Source of the DNA: an uncultured Oxalobacteraceae bacterium
GTDB lineage: Bacteria; Pseudomonadota; Gammaproteobacteria; Burkholderiales; Burkholderiaceae_D
Length of the DNA stretch: 64,000 nt
Direction: 5' to 3'
Assembly (NCBI GenBank): GCA_903893945.1
Contig: CAITOF010000050.1
Coordinates: 37,177 to 101,176 of the forward strand
Made by a program: the position numbers and the translations under genes. Shown here piece by piece: positions 8,788-19,597 of the stretch. The first letter of the stretch is position 1, and each line of letters opens with the position of its first letter. Below the pieces are notes generated by a model that was given only the letters and a program-made list of their open reading frames with translations, made no database searches and was not told the DNA's origin.

Positions 8788-9372
8788 TCACTGCGTTGCC
8801 TGTACTTCATACTGCACGCACATAACGCCTGACGGGAAAATTTTACTGTTCACCAGCCTGAGTGCCGTTTTTTGCTGAATGTGCCGGAATAAGGGTATAC
8901 CCTGCCCCAGCAGAACCGGATTGATGAATAGCCAATATTCGTCGATCAGATTTTCCGCCATCAACGCATGTGTGGCAGTGGGGCTGCCGAACAGTAAAAT
9001 ATCGCCGCCCTCGCTGTGCCTGAGCCGGTTGATTTCTTCATTTAAATTGCTGCCGATGATTTGCGTGTTGGCAGCATGATTCGCCGGAAGGGTGGTCGAC
9101 AGCACCACCTTGCGGGCGGATGCATACCAGCGCGCGTGCGCACGATCATGGTCGCTGGCATTGGGTTGCTGTGCCGCCGTGGGCCAGTACGACTCCATCA
9201 TCTGGTACGTCAGGCGACCGTACAGGGCCGTATCAGTCTGCCCGATGCGCTGCTCCACATACCGGAACAGATCCTCGGTGAAACTGATCCAGCCGAGGCT
9301 GTGCACCCCCTCTGCCGTGGACGCCACAAAACCATCCAGTGACACATGAGCAAACGAAACGATTTTCCGCAT
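8788..9372 (-). CDS. RibD C-terminal/dihydrofolate reductase-like protein
   Basis: From the ATG at 9372, which has AAGGAG 6 nt upstream, the product is 194 residues. It has the family's opening (RKIVSFAHVSLDGFVAS), the LYGRLTYQMMESYWPT segment and GGDILLFGSPTATHALMAENLIDEYWL near residues 115-145, the typical dinucleotide-binding and C-terminal motifs of YyaP/YwjB-type proteins. These are NADPH-dependent reductase-fold proteins of mostly unknown substrate, not true FolA. It converges on the exporter gene with 17 bp between stops. Confidence 0.85.
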   Translation of the reverse strand: MRKIVSFAHVSLDGFVASTAEGVHSLGWISFTEDLFRYVEQRIGQTDTALYGRLTYQMMESYWPTAAQQPNASDHDRAHARWYASARKVVLSTTLPANHAANTQIIGSNLNEEINRLRHSEGGDILLFGSPTATHALMAENLIDEYWLFINPVLLGQGIPLFRHIQQKTALRLVNSKIFPSGVMCVQYEVQATQ

Positions 9373-9510
9373 GAAGTTCTCCTTTATTGCCATGTGACTG
9401 CCTACCCTGCCATCGACACGGCGGTTTGTATCCCGCCATCCATCGAAACGCGCCTGTGCGCCATCATACTGCGATATGGGTTGATTTAATAGCCAATTAA
9501 CAACAAAATC

Positions 9511-9539
9511 TTGTCGAAATTGGCGATTTCCACTATGGT
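9511..9539 (+). promoter_or_regulatory. Possible sigma-70 promoter of the yebC-purD run
   Basis: TTGTCG at 9511-9516 and TATGGT at 9534-9539 are separated by 17 bp, and a second -10-like TAAAAT follows at 9539-9544. These lie 50-80 bp before the yebC start in an AT-rich stretch. The assignment comes from hexamer resemblance only. Confidence 0.35.
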
Positions 9540-9590
9540 AAAATAGCCGGCTAAAAAACAGAAAATCAAACTCAACAGGAAGCAATTACC

Positions 9591-10316
9591 ATGGCTGGAC
9601 ACAGTAAATGGGCCAATATCAAACACAAAAAAGCGGCCACTGACGCAAAACGCGGCAAGATCTGGACACGTATTATCAAAGAAATCACAGTTGCCGCACG
9701 GATGGGCGGGGGCGATCTGAGCGCCAATCCGCGCCTGCGGTTATCGGTCGAAAAAGCCGCCGAAGCCAATATGCCCAAGGAAAATGTGCAACGTGCAATA
9801 CAACGTGGTAGTGGAAATCTGGAAGGCGCCAATTACGAGGAGGTTCGCTACGAGGGTTACGGCATTAATGGCGCTGCCATCATTGTTGACTGCCTGACCG
9901 ACAACCGGGTGCGCACCGTCGCGGAGGTGCGGCATGTGTTCTCCAAATACGGCGGAAATATGGGGACCGAGGGTTCCGTGGCATTCATGTTCAAGCATTG
10001 CGGTCAACTTTTTTTTGCCCCCGGCACCAGCGAAGACCGGTTAATGGAGGCGGCCTTGAATGCCGGTGCTGAAGATATCATCAGTGACGATGAAGGCGGC
10101 TTTGAAGTCATTTGTCCGCCGCACGATTTTGCGGGCATCAAGCAGCAACTCGAAGCGGCCGGTTTTAAAGCGGAAATGGCCGAAGTCGTGATGAAACCGG
10201 ATACAGAAACGTTATTCGAAGGTGACAATGCCATCAAAATGCAGAAATTACTGGACGCGCTCGAAAATCTGGACGACGTGCAGGAAGTGTTTACCAATGC
10301 GGTCATCGAAAACTGA
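9591..10316 (+). CDS. yebC: YebC/PmpR-family protein (TACO1-like)
   Basis: The 241-residue protein begins with the invariant [20 protein letters not shown] and has [10 protein letters not shown] in the middle. The family is conserved through bacteria and mitochondria (TACO1). Members were first described as transcriptional regulators (PmpR) and more recently as ribosome-associated factors that relieve stalling at polyproline and similar stretches; which applies here is not visible. AGGAAG precedes the ATG. It is followed after 56 bp by purD, a common betaproteobacterial arrangement. Confidence 0.95.
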   Translation: MAGHSKWANIKHKKAATDAKRGKIWTRIIKEITVAARMGGGDLSANPRLRLSVEKAAEANMPKENVQRAIQRGSGNLEGANYEEVRYEGYGINGAAIIVDCLTDNRVRTVAEVRHVFSKYGGNMGTEGSVAFMFKHCGQLFFAPGTSEDRLMEAALNAGAEDIISDDEGGFEVICPPHDFAGIKQQLEAAGFKAEMAEVVMKPDTETLFEGDNAIKMQKLLDALENLDDVQEVFTNAVIEN

Positions 10317-10372
10317 CCGTCGAATTTCCCGGAAAATACAAGACAGACACTAGTTTTAAACCCTAAAAAAAT

Positions 10373-11650
10373 ATGAAAATATTGGTAGTCGGATCAGGCG
10401 GCCGCGAACACGCTCTGGCATGGAAACTGGCTCAGTCGGAGCGCATCCAGACGGTGTATGTTGCGCCAGGCAATGGCGGCACGGCCTGCGATAATCGATT
10501 GAAAAATGTCCCCATCACTGACCTGAACGCACTGGCCGAATTCGTGCAAAAGGAACATGTCGGCCTGACCGTGGTCGGCCCTGAAGTGCCGTTAGCGGCC
10601 GGCATAGTCGACCTGTTCCGCGAACAGGGCCTGAAAATTTTTGGCCCGACCCGGGAAGCGGCACAACTGGAAAGTTCCAAGGATTTTGCCAAAGCCTTTA
10701 TGCAACGGCACGGTATTCCTACTGCAGCCTATCAGACTTTTTCAGACGCCGCACTGGCTCATGCCTATATTGAGGCCCAGGGGGCACCGATAGTCATCAA
10801 GGCAGACGGTCTGGCCGCGGGTAAAGGCGTCGTGGTTGCGATGAACCTGCAGGAAGCGCATGATGCGGTTGAGTCGATGCTGGCCGGGAACCTGTTGGGT
10901 GACGCCGGTGCGCGTATCGTCATTGAAGAATTTCTGGCCGGTGAAGAAGCGAGCTTTATCGTGATGGTCGACGGCAAAAACATCCTGCCTCTGGCGACCA
11001 GCCAGGATCACAAGCGGCTGCTGGATAACGATCAGGGCCCCAACACCGGCGGTATGGGTGCGTACTCGCCCGCGCCCATTATTACGCCGGAACTGCATGC
11101 ACGGGTAATTCGTGAAATCATTCAACCGACTGTGCAGGGCATGGCCAGAGATGGTATCGTGTTCACCGGATTTTTGTACGCCGGTTTGATGATCGACGCC
11201 AAAGGCAACCCGAAGACACTGGAATTTAATTGCCGCATGGGTGACCCGGAGACACAACCTATCATGGCGCGCCTGAAAACAGATTTTGTCAGCGTACTGG
11301 AACACGCCATTTCAGGCCAACTGGACAGCATCGAACTGGAATGGGACCGACGAACCGCACTGGGCGTCGTCATGGCAGCCCAGGGCTATCCGGACGCACC
11401 CGTTAAAGGTGCGCACATTACCGGCATACCGGCAGAGACAGCCGATTGCATCGTGTTCCATGCCGGTACCCATTCGGATCACGGAACTTTCAGCGTCAGC
11501 GGTGGTCGGGTGCTGTGCGCGGTCGGCCTGGGTGACAACATCAAGGTCGCCCAGAAGCATGCCTACGAAGCCGTCGATGCCATCAAGTTTGATGGCGCAC
11601 AGGCACGTCGGGATATTGGCTGGCGTGCCTTGAAAAAACCGGTCAGATAA
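10373..11650 (+). CDS. purD: Phosphoribosylamine-glycine ligase (GAR synthetase)
   Basis: The 425-residue cytosolic enzyme makes glycinamide ribonucleotide from phosphoribosylamine, glycine and ATP, step two of purine synthesis. The N-terminal Rossmann-like motif is [18 protein letters not shown]. The ATP-grasp domain covers residues about 100-320, with [14 protein letters not shown] and the signature [27 protein letters not shown] marks the metal-binding site. Length is normal. hemF begins 4 bp after its stop, so the two are translationally close. Confidence 0.97.
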   Translation: MKILVVGSGGREHALAWKLAQSERIQTVYVAPGNGGTACDNRLKNVPITDLNALAEFVQKEHVGLTVVGPEVPLAAGIVDLFREQGLKIFGPTREAAQLESSKDFAKAFMQRHGIPTAAYQTFSDAALAHAYIEAQGAPIVIKADGLAAGKGVVVAMNLQEAHDAVESMLAGNLLGDAGARIVIEEFLAGEEASFIVMVDGKNILPLATSQDHKRLLDNDQGPNTGGMGAYSPAPIITPELHARVIREIIQPTVQGMARDGIVFTGFLYAGLMIDAKGNPKTLEFNCRMGDPETQPIMARLKTDFVSVLEHAISGQLDSIELEWDRRTALGVVMAAQGYPDAPVKGAHITGIPAETADCIVFHAGTHSDHGTFSVSGGRVLCAVGLGDNIKVAQKHAYEAVDAIKFDGAQARRDIGWRALKKPVR

Positions 11651-11654
11651 AATC

Positions 11655-12560
11655 ATGTCCATGACCACCAGCGCTGTCAAAAACTATTTCCTGACATTAC
11701 AGTCGAACATCGTCACTTCCCTGGAAGGCATCGATGGACACGCCTTTCTGGTCGACAGCTGGGCGCGACCCGAAGGGGGCGGTGGCATTTCACGCGTGCT
11801 GGAACAGGGATTGATTTTTGAACGTGCGGGCGTCAACTTCTCTCATGTGCAGGGCTCAAACCTGCCGCCTTCGGCAGCGGCAAGCCGGCCCGAACTGGCC
11901 GGACGCAGTTGGGAGGCGATGGGCGTATCGCTCGTATTGCATCCGCGAAATCCCTACACGCCGACGGTGCACATGAACGTGCGTTTTTTCAGTACGCATG
12001 CTGAAGGCAGCGAACCGGTCTGGTGGTTTGGCGGCGGCATGGATTTAACGCCCTATTATGGATTTCACGACGATGCCCGCCATTTTCACCAAACCTGTCA
12101 CGACGCACTCAGCCCATACGGTGACCATCTCTACCCTGAATTCAAGGCCTGGTGCGACAGCTACTTTTATCTGAAGCACCGTAAAGAGCCGCGCGGGATC
12201 GGTGGCATATTTTTTGACGACTTCAATCATCTGCCGTTCGATGACAGCTTTTCGATGGTGCAATCGGTCGGTAACGCATTTATTCCGGCCTATGCCCCGA
12301 TTGTGGAACGAACCCGGCACCACGCGTACGGCGAACGCGAGCGCGATTTTCAGGCCTATCGTCGCGGTCGTTATGTTGAATTCAACCTGGTATTTGATCG
12401 CGGCACCCTGTTTGGCCTCCAATCCGGTGGTCGCACCGAATCGATACTGATGTCCATGCCGCCTTCGGTCGTCTGGCGCTATAACTGGCAACCGGGCGCC
12501 GGAACGCCCGAGGCGCAACTTTATAGCGAGTTCCTGATTCACCGTAACTGGCTGGCATGA
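11655..12560 (+). CDS. hemF: Oxygen-dependent coproporphyrinogen III oxidase
   Basis: The 301-residue enzyme converts coproporphyrinogen III to protoporphyrinogen IX with O2 in heme synthesis. Family blocks seen are [63 protein letters not shown] and [15 protein letters not shown]. The aerobic enzyme implies that oxygen is present at least at times, of interest next to an oxygen-sensitive form II RuBisCO. Two ATGs (11655, 11661) are possible. The stop overlaps the nadD start in ATGA, implying translational coupling. Confidence 0.97.
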   Translation: MSMTTSAVKNYFLTLQSNIVTSLEGIDGHAFLVDSWARPEGGGGISRVLEQGLIFERAGVNFSHVQGSNLPPSAAASRPELAGRSWEAMGVSLVLHPRNPYTPTVHMNVRFFSTHAEGSEPVWWFGGGMDLTPYYGFHDDARHFHQTCHDALSPYGDHLYPEFKAWCDSYFYLKHRKEPRGIGGIFFDDFNHLPFDDSFSMVQSVGNAFIPAYAPIVERTRHHAYGERERDFQAYRRGRYVEFNLVFDRGTLFGLQSGGRTESILMSMPPSVVWRYNWQPGAGTPEAQLYSEFLIHRNWLA

Positions 12561-13228
12561 CATTGCCCCCGCGCCCTGACCAGACCGCAGCGCACCCGCG
12601 TATTGTCATTTTCGGTGGCAGCTTTGACCCTGTCCACAGTGGGCACGTCGCCATTGCTGAATTAATGAATAGTTTGCTCAATCCTACCCAGTTGCGTATC
12701 ATACCGACTGGTTGGTCCCTGCAGAAAAATGCATTCCATGCCAATTCGACACATCGTCTTGCCATGTTGGCACTGGCTTTTAAGGAACTTGCCGGAAAAG
12801 TACCGGTTGTCATCGACGAACAGGAAATCAAACGGGCCGAACTGGGCATGCCGAGTTACAGCGTGGAAACGTTAACCCACCTGCGCAATGAATATGGGAA
12901 TGATGCTTCCCTCGTGTTTCTCATCGGTGCGGACCAGCTTCAACAACTGCAGCACTGGAAAAACTGGACAAATTTATTCAACCTGGCTCATATCGTCATC
13001 ATACAGCGGCCCGGTTTTGACCCGAATATGCTCGACAGGTCAGTCGCAAATGAAATTTCCGGGCGAACTGGCAGTCTGGATCAGCTTCGAACCCAGCCTT
13101 TCGGATGCACTTTTACCTGTACCGATCTGAACATCGACATCTCATCGACGCAGATTCGGAACAGAAATAACTTGTCGGCAGTACCTGTCGATGTACTAAA
13201 CTACATACAACAACATCAACTTTATTAA
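12557..13228 (+). CDS. nadD: Nicotinate-nucleotide adenylyltransferase
   Basis: The 223-residue enzyme adenylylates nicotinate mononucleotide to deamido-NAD in NAD synthesis. The nucleotidyltransferase motif [11 protein letters not shown] is near residues 20-30, and the late S-S-T-x-I-R motif is seen as [11 protein letters not shown]. The first 12 residues ([12 protein letters not shown]) are an extra leader. The gene overlaps hemF by 4 bp and is followed 5 bp later by rsfS, the usual nadD-rsfS-rlmH linkage. Confidence 0.95.
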   Translation: MTLPPRPDQTAAHPRIVIFGGSFDPVHSGHVAIAELMNSLLNPTQLRIIPTGWSLQKNAFHANSTHRLAMLALAFKELAGKVPVVIDEQEIKRAELGMPSYSVETLTHLRNEYGNDASLVFLIGADQLQQLQHWKNWTNLFNLAHIVIIQRPGFDPNMLDRSVANEISGRTGSLDQLRTQPFGCTFTCTDLNIDISSTQIRNRNNLSAVPVDVLNYIQQHQLY

Positions 13229-13233
13229 AAATC

Positions 13234-13923
13234 ATGGATATTAAAAAATTACAAACACTCGTCGTTGATGCATTAGAAGATGTAAAAGCACAGGACATCA
13301 AAGTCTACGACACCACCCATCTAACCAGCCTGTTTGACCGGATCTGCATTGCATCCGGCACCTCGAACCGCCAGACCAAGGCGCTGGCCTCGTCAGTACG
13401 CGAAAAAGTGAAGGAAAACGGCGGCCATGTTGTCGGTATTGAAGGTGACGACATCGGCGAATGGGTACTGGTCGATCTGGGTGACATGGTCGTGCACATC
13501 ATGCAACCGGTGATTCGTGGCTATTACCGTCTCGAAGAGCTGTGGGGTGACAAAGAAGTCAAGTTTGGCGCTGCCAGGCGCATCAGCAAGCGTAGCGCGG
13601 ACACCGTCGCTGAACAACCGCGTGTTCGGAGCAATATCAATCAGGCGACACAGGCCACCCTGGATGACGCCCCCAAAAAGCCGGTTCGCAAGACAGAGCC
13701 CAAACCAGGCAAGGCACCCGCAGTCGCCGTTGGCGATGAAGCCAGACCGAAACGTGCTGCTCGCGCCCGGTCAACCACAGCAGAGCCCGCCAAAAAGCCG
13801 GCAGCGCCGCGCAAAAAAGCAATAGGTACTACGGTAAAAGTGGCGGCCAGCAAAACCGCCATTGCATCCGCGAAACAGGCCGCCGCCAAACGCACCACGA
13901 CAAAACGTAAAGCCACTGCCTGA
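13234..13923 (+). CDS. rsfS: Ribosomal silencing factor with long basic C-terminal tail
   Basis: Residues 1 to about 115 are a standard RsfS/Iojap domain ([17 protein letters not shown], then [30 protein letters not shown] and YRLEELWGD). RsfS binds ribosomal protein L14 and blocks subunit joining when nutrients are short. Residues about 116-229 are an added low-complexity tail rich in Lys, Ala, Pro, Arg and Thr, with repeated K-K-P-x-x-x-K elements like histone H1 or AlgP tails. RsfS is normally about 105-130 residues, so the tail nearly doubles it; basic tails occur in other betaproteobacteria. It may bind RNA or DNA (inference). Confidence 0.93.
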   Translation: MDIKKLQTLVVDALEDVKAQDIKVYDTTHLTSLFDRICIASGTSNRQTKALASSVREKVKENGGHVVGIEGDDIGEWVLVDLGDMVVHIMQPVIRGYYRLEELWGDKEVKFGAARRISKRSADTVAEQPRVRSNINQATQATLDDAPKKPVRKTEPKPGKAPAVAVGDEARPKRAARARSTTAEPAKKPAAPRKKAIGTTVKVAASKTAIASAKQAAAKRTTTKRKATA

Positions 13924-13928
13924 TTTTT

Positions 13929-14399
13929 ATGCAGCTCATTATCGCCGCAGTCGGTCATAAAATGCCTGCCTGGATTGAAGCCGGCTTTAATGAATACAGC
14001 AGGCGCATGCCGGCAGACTGCCGGATAGTGCTCAAAGAAATCAAACCGGTGGAACGCTCCGGCAGCAAAACAGCACAAACAGTCATGGCTCTCGAGCGCA
14101 GCAAAATTGAGGCCGCTCTGCCGAAACAGGGCCGCCTCATCGCGCTGGACGAGCATGGCAGGGATATCACCACCGTACAACTGGCCGACCTGCTGACTCA
14201 ATGGCAACAGGCCGGCGGGGACACCTGCTTCGTCATTGGCGGTGCCGACGGTCTGGATGCCGACTTCAAGGCCCGTGCCCAACTGAAAATACGGCTGTCC
14301 AGTTTAACCCTGCCGCACGGCATGGTACGTGTCCTGCTGGCTGAACAACTCTATCGCGCCTGGTCGATTACACAAAATCATCCCTATCACCGCGTTTAA
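13929..14399 (+). CDS. rlmH: 23S rRNA pseudouridine-1915 N3-methyltransferase
   Basis: The 156-residue SPOUT-class enzyme methylates pseudouridine 1915 in helix 69 of 23S rRNA using S-adenosylmethionine. Diagnostic blocks are [31 protein letters not shown] and the C-terminal knot [20 protein letters not shown] ending in NHPYHR. Length is normal. It follows rsfS by 5 bp. A 77-bp gap separates it from maf; no terminator is evident there. Confidence 0.97.
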   Translation: MQLIIAAVGHKMPAWIEAGFNEYSRRMPADCRIVLKEIKPVERSGSKTAQTVMALERSKIEAALPKQGRLIALDEHGRDITTVQLADLLTQWQQAGGDTCFVIGGADGLDADFKARAQLKIRLSSLTLPHGMVRVLLAEQLYRAWSITQNHPYHRV

Positions 14400-14476
14400 T
14401 AAGTTACGATAATGCGTATCTGAACCGTTGCTGCCCGCACCAGAGAATAATTGTCCAATTACAAAGATTAATCACC

Positions 14477-15097
14477 ATGAAGTTGCATGACAATAAAATC
14501 TATTTGGCCTCCAAAAGCCCACGGCGCAGGGAGTTGCTGCGCCAGATCGGCGTACATTTTGAGATTTTACTGTTGCGCGATGGCGGCAACCGGCCCACCG
14601 ATGTCTGCGAGGACGTGCTGCCGGACGAACTGCCCCTCGACTACGTACAGCGTATCGCCAATGAAAAGGCGCTCGCCGCATGGAATATGGTGTTAATGCG
14701 GAAATTGCCACTACGTCCGGTTTTGTCGGCCGATACAACCGTGGTCCAGAATGGCGTTATTTTCGGCAAGCCGGCCACCCGCAAAGAAGCACATGCAATG
14801 CTGACTCAACTGTCCGGACAGACACATCAGGTATTTACCAGCATTGCCGTCCACTTCCACGAACAGCATCTGAAATCCACCCAGATTTCCGACGTCACCT
14901 TCTGCGCACTCAGCAAGCAGCAGATCGACAGCTATTGCGACACGCAGGAACCGTATGACAAGGCGGGAGGCTACGGCATACAGGGAAATGCGGCACAATT
15001 CATTTCACATATCAACGGCAGTTATTCAGGCATCATGGGATTACCCTTGTACGACACAGCAAAACTATTAACTGAATCTGGAATTATCCTCACATGA
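14477..15097 (+). CDS. maf: Maf-like nucleoside triphosphate pyrophosphatase
   Basis: The 206-residue protein has the Maf start LASKSPRRRELLRQIG, the catalytic SADTTVV block and the GKPATRKEAHAMLTQLSGQTHQVFT block, plus YDKAGGYGIQG near the end. Maf proteins hydrolyse dTTP, UTP or modified nucleotides to monophosphates; the dTTP/UTP type is likely from the motif set but not certain. The stop overlaps the rng start by 4 bp, which implies coupling and is a conserved arrangement. Confidence 0.93.
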   Translation: MKLHDNKIYLASKSPRRRELLRQIGVHFEILLLRDGGNRPTDVCEDVLPDELPLDYVQRIANEKALAAWNMVLMRKLPLRPVLSADTTVVQNGVIFGKPATRKEAHAMLTQLSGQTHQVFTSIAVHFHEQHLKSTQISDVTFCALSKQQIDSYCDTQEPYDKAGGYGIQGNAAQFISHINGSYSGIMGLPLYDTAKLLTESGIILT

Positions 15098-16551
15098 GCG
15101 AAAATATTTTAATCAACATCACACCACAGGAAACCCGCGTCGCCATTATTTTTCAGGGTGCTGTCCAGGAATTGCATATTGAGCGCACGATGTCGCGCGG
15201 ACTGGTCGGCAATATTTATCTGGGCAAAGTTGTGCGGGTGTTGCCCGGTATGCAGTCGGCATTTATCGACATCGGTCTGGAACGGGCCGCTTTCCTGCAC
15301 GTCGCCGACATCTGGGATTCGCGCACGCCGGAAAATGCCGCCCCTCTGCCGATTGAAAAAATGCTTTTCGACGGCCAGTCGATTATGGTGCAGGTCATCA
15401 AAGACCCCATCGGCACCAAAGGCGCGCGCCTTTCCACGCAAATTTCCATTGCCGGCCGCATGCTGGTTTTTTTACCGCAGGATACGCATATCGGTATTTC
15501 GCAAAAAATCGGTAACGAAGAGGATCGTGAACAATTGCGTGCGATGGTCCAGAAATTACTGGCGCCTGATGAGAAAGGCGGATTTATTGTGCGCACCATG
15601 GCCGAAGACGCAAGCGAAGCAGAACTTCAGATGGATGTCGACTACCTGCGCAAAACCTGGGCCAATATCTGTCTGCTCGCGAAAAGCAGGCCGCCAACCA
15701 GCCTGCTGCATCAGGATCTGAACCTGGCGCAACGTGTCTTGCGTGATTTTGTGAATCCCGAAACCGATGGCATACAGGTCGATTCCCGGGAAAACTATCT
15801 GAAACTGCTCGAATTTGCAGAAAGTTATACCCCTGCCGTGATTCCCAAACTGATCCACTATACAGGGGAAAGGCCGCTGTTCGACCTGAACGGCGTTGAG
15901 GAAGAAATTGAACGTGCCCTGGGACGGCGTGTCGATCTCAAGTCGGGCGGCTATCTGATCGTTGAGCAGACCGAAGCCATGACCACCATTGATGTCAACA
16001 CCGGCAGTTTTGTTGCAGGACGAAATTTTGCCGATACCATATTCAAAACCAATCTTGAAGCCGCGCACGCCATTGCCCGGCAGCTCCGATTGCGCAATCT
16101 CGGCGGCATGATCATACTCGACCTGATCGACATGGAAAATCCGGAACACAAGGCTGCCGTGCTGTCCGAACTGAATAAAGCGTTCTCCCGCGACCGCACC
16201 AAACTGTCCGCATCGGGTTTTTCAGCGTTGGGCCTGGTGGAAGTAACCCGCAAGCGTACCCGCGAATCGCTGGCCCATGTTCTGTGCGAAACCTGCCCGG
16301 CCTGTGGCGGCAAAGGTCAGGTGAAAACCGCCCGTACGATCTGCTATGAAATTTTGCGCGAATTATTACGCGAGGCAAAACAGTTTAACCCGCGCGAGTT
16401 CCGGATTCTTGCCTCACAGCTGGTGGTCGATCTTTTTCTCGAAGAAGAATCCCAGCACCTTGCCATGCTAGGCGACTTTATCGGCAAGCCCATTTCGCTG
16501 CAGGTGGAAAGCACCTACCACCAGGAGCAGTACGACGTTATTCTCATGTGA
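15094..16551 (+). CDS. rng: Ribonuclease G
   Basis: The 485-residue endoribonuclease matures the 5' end of 16S rRNA and processes some mRNAs. It has an N-terminal S1-like domain (residues about 35-125: GLVGNIYLGKVVRVLPGMQS, AFIDIGLERAAFLH), the DNase I-like catalytic core with TIDVNTGSFVAGRNF and IILDLIDME, and the zinc-link CETCPACGGKG near residue 400. It lacks the long C-terminal scaffold of RNase E, so RNase G is the right name. It closes the rightward housekeeping run. Confidence 0.95.
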   Translation: MSENILINITPQETRVAIIFQGAVQELHIERTMSRGLVGNIYLGKVVRVLPGMQSAFIDIGLERAAFLHVADIWDSRTPENAAPLPIEKMLFDGQSIMVQVIKDPIGTKGARLSTQISIAGRMLVFLPQDTHIGISQKIGNEEDREQLRAMVQKLLAPDEKGGFIVRTMAEDASEAELQMDVDYLRKTWANICLLAKSRPPTSLLHQDLNLAQRVLRDFVNPETDGIQVDSRENYLKLLEFAESYTPAVIPKLIHYTGERPLFDLNGVEEEIERALGRRVDLKSGGYLIVEQTEAMTTIDVNTGSFVAGRNFADTIFKTNLEAAHAIARQLRLRNLGGMIILDLIDMENPEHKAAVLSELNKAFSRDRTKLSASGFSALGLVEVTRKRTRESLAHVLCETCPACGGKGQVKTARTICYEILRELLREAKQFNPREFRILASQLVVDLFLEEESQHLAMLGDFIGKPISLQVESTYHQEQYDVILM

Positions 16552-16641
16552 CAACTCAGTGCCGCTGTTTCAGGCATTGATTGAGGCACCATGTCATCGT
16601 ACCTAAGTTGAAGTCAATTTTTCAGGATTCAGCCGATTGAT

Positions 16642-17403
16642 ATGCATATAAAATCATTGTTACTTGCCGTACTTATGCCATTGAACTGCGCCATGGCCGC
16701 AAACCCCGACTGGTCGATCTATACCCACAATGTCGAGAATCAGGCGACGATGGTTAACGGGAGTCTGGTGGGTGTGGCGCATGCCGGGAAGCGCGCCTAT
16801 TTCATTGAAGTGGTACGATCACTCATGCAAGAATTGGGGATTAAGGCGAACATAGTCGAAGTCCCCTATGCACGCGGCATGCTGTACGTCACCAGCAGCG
16901 ACGGCGTGGTTTTTTTTAATATAAGTCGCATACCGGAACGAGAAAACCAGGTCGCCTGGGTGGGCCCGGTACTCTCGGAAACAAGTTACCTGTATGAACT
17001 GGCGAACAATCCGGTCCACGCAGAAACCCTCGATGACGTCCGGCACAAAGCGGTCTGTGTACTGAATAAAAATGTCCACGATATACAGCTGACAGCACTC
17101 GGCTTCACAGACCTGCACCGTGCAAATACCTACAGCGAGTGTTTTCGCCGGCTGGTTGGCAAACAGGTCGAGTTTGTCGCATCGGGCGGAATCGGCCTGC
17201 AGCAAAAATTGCAAATGGCGAAAATTGATGCCCATGTGGTACGGCGAACGCCAATAATCATTGGCCAGGACGACAGTTATATTGCGCTTTCCAAAGGCAC
17301 ACCCAAAGAGGAAACAGAGCGATGGGAAAGTGCATTCAAAAAACTGAAAGATCACGGCAAAATTGCAGCGCTGCATAAGCAGTTCATCCCGCCCGATGAC
17401 TAG
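16642..17403 (+). CDS. Periplasmic substrate-binding-like protein
   Basis: The 253-residue protein starts with a clear signal peptide (MHIKSLLLAVLMPLNCAMA, cleavage near residue 19) and resembles the bacterial extracellular solute-binding family 3 fold: FIEVVRSLMQELGIKANIVE and VPYARGM in lobe one, a lobe-two segment around LNKNVHDIQLTALG, and a C-terminal LKDHGKIAALHKQF helix typical of this family. No ABC permease or ATPase is adjacent, so it may be an orphan binding protein or sensor; the ligand is unknown. It converges on the HPP-CBS gene. Confidence 0.75.
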   Translation: MHIKSLLLAVLMPLNCAMAANPDWSIYTHNVENQATMVNGSLVGVAHAGKRAYFIEVVRSLMQELGIKANIVEVPYARGMLYVTSSDGVVFFNISRIPERENQVAWVGPVLSETSYLYELANNPVHAETLDDVRHKAVCVLNKNVHDIQLTALGFTDLHRANTYSECFRRLVGKQVEFVASGGIGLQQKLQMAKIDAHVVRRTPIIIGQDDSYIALSKGTPKEETERWESAFKKLKDHGKIAALHKQFIPPDD

Positions 17404-17454
17404 ATTCACCCCTGTGTGCGGCACCGTCCGTTCAGCCAACCAGCCGAATTCCGT

Positions 17455-18627
17455 TTATTCCTGAGCCGTCCCGGCCAGACGACCCCGGTAAAGCCCTGCA
17501 ATCAGGTCGGAGTTGGTGACCATACCGACCAGACAGCGTTGTGCATTAATGACCGGGATATGCCTGTGACCGTGGGCAAACATCAGTTCAGTCAGTTCGG
17601 TAATAAACATCGTCTCTGCGGCGACGCACACGCCCGCCGACATGATTTCACCCACCACCACCGGCCTGCCGGCGTGCCGGTGCGTCACCCTGACCAGTAC
17701 ATCATGTAATTTTGACACAACTCCCTTGAGCGTTTCATGGGTCGCATAGTCGACAAAATCGGTCAGGGTAACGATACCAATCACATGGCGTGCCGCATCA
17801 ATGACCGGTAACGCTTTAATATGATGACGATGCAGCAGATTCCAGGCATCTGGCAACGTTGTGCCGGCTTCCACGCTGAGCACATCGTACGACATGATAT
17901 CGGCACATTTTATTTCGCCAAAACGGCGCCGGTAGGCGTGCATTTCGGTCTGGACCAGTAACGATTCCAGCTCGTCACGGCTGACGTCGGGCACCTGATT
18001 GTAGCGGGTCAGCACATAGTCCAGATCGTCCGTCGTAAAACCCACTCTGTCAAAGGACGGCCGATCTGCCGTCTGATGCGGATTCGCATGGCCGATCACC
18101 TGGTGTGGATAGCGACGCCGGGTTGCATTGTTGTATACCAGCGCCACAACCAGCAGCAGTGCTGAATTAAGCCCGATGGGAACCAGCAGAAAATGATAAC
18201 CCAGCGAGTGAATCAACGGCCCGCCCAGAACCGCGGTGAGCGCCACCGCGCCGCCGGGCGGATGCAGGCAGCGCAAACTCAGCATGACAGCGATCGCAGC
18301 AGCGACCGCGACGGCGGCGGCCAGCATCGGGTTCGTCATCCACTGCGCGCAGGTCACACCCACTGCCGCTGAAAACATGTTCCCGCCCATAATCGACCAT
18401 GGCTGCGCCACAGGACTCGACGGCATTGCAAACAGCAGCACGGCCGATGCGCCGATAGGCGCAACCAGCAACGGCAACGACAGGTCGGCACCCACCACCC
18501 AGCTGCAGACCAGCCCGGTCAAAAAAATTCCCAGCAACGCACCGATGCCGGCACGCAGGCGCTCAGTGTAGTTGACAGTAATTGATTCAGGTACAAAGCT
18601 GCGCAACCAGTTGACATAGCTGTTCAT
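17455..18627 (-). CDS. HPP-family membrane protein with paired CBS domains
   Basis: The 390-residue protein has an N-terminal HPP membrane domain (residues about 20-175, four to five helices, with the family motif LRCLHPPGGAVALTA) and two C-terminal CBS domains (about 235-380: DIMSYDVLSVEAGTTLPDAW and EIMSAGVCVAAETMFITELT) that commonly bind adenine nucleotides. Some plant and cyanobacterial HPP proteins transport nitrite; the bacterial CBS fusions are uncharacterised. Its 5' leader contains one arm of the 24-bp inverted repeat ending 16 bp from the start codon. Confidence 0.85.
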   Translation of the reverse strand: MNSYVNWLRSFVPESITVNYTERLRAGIGALLGIFLTGLVCSWVVGADLSLPLLVAPIGASAVLLFAMPSSPVAQPWSIMGGNMFSAAVGVTCAQWMTNPMLAAAVAVAAAIAVMLSLRCLHPPGGAVALTAVLGGPLIHSLGYHFLLVPIGLNSALLLVVALVYNNATRRRYPHQVIGHANPHQTADRPSFDRVGFTTDDLDYVLTRYNQVPDVSRDELESLLVQTEMHAYRRRFGEIKCADIMSYDVLSVEAGTTLPDAWNLLHRHHIKALPVIDAARHVIGIVTLTDFVDYATHETLKGVVSKLHDVLVRVTHRHAGRPVVVGEIMSAGVCVAAETMFITELTELMFAHGHRHIPVINAQRCLVGMVTNSDLIAGLYRGRLAGTAQE

Positions 18628-18665
18628 TCAATTCATTCCAAAGTTGGGGTATCCGTATTCCGTGA

Positions 18666-18917
18666 TTAACATATCTTAAAAGCTATTGAACCAGATAAAA
18701 CATCGTCGCCTTCGATACCAAGGATTTTCTTGGCCGTATAACTTGGTTGGATGGTTTGCCTGAGGCCCGCTGAAAATAAACGGGCACCAACCGCCCAAAA
18801 TACATACCAATGCCCGGCCAGTGAGATTGTCATTGCCTGATGATTCAAACCGGCATCCCAGCCAATCGAAATCAAAGGAAACAACAACATAAATCCTGCG
18901 ACGGCGATGAAATACAT
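18666..18917 (-). CDS. Small membrane protein, possibly truncated
   Basis: The 83-residue product begins after a strong AAGGAG six bases before the ATG at 18917, so it is probably translated. Residues 3-20 form one hydrophobic helix and about 33-50 a second (WYVFWAVGARLFSAGLRQTI), followed by QPSYTAKKILGIEGDD. The FWAVGxRLFxAGLRQ...FTAKxI pattern recalls a family of small conserved proteobacterial membrane proteins that, as I remember them, are longer. Here the reading frame ends in unrelated residues at the inverted-repeat arm, so the C-terminus may have been lost. Function unknown. Confidence 0.55.
   Translation of the reverse strand: MYFIAVAGFMLLFPLISIGWDAGLNHQAMTISLAGHWYVFWAVGARLFSAGLRQTIQPSYTAKKILGIEGDDVLSGSIAFKIC

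Positions 18918-19597
<680 letters not shown>

Noticed and set aside
13641..14282. 213-codon minus-strand frame across rsfS and rlmH
   Set aside because: It lies antisense to two well-supported genes; its Ala-rich composition is the complement of the low-complexity RsfS tail.
16819..17439. 206-codon minus-strand frame opposite the binding-protein gene
   Set aside because: The sense frame has a signal peptide and family motifs; the antisense frame has none.
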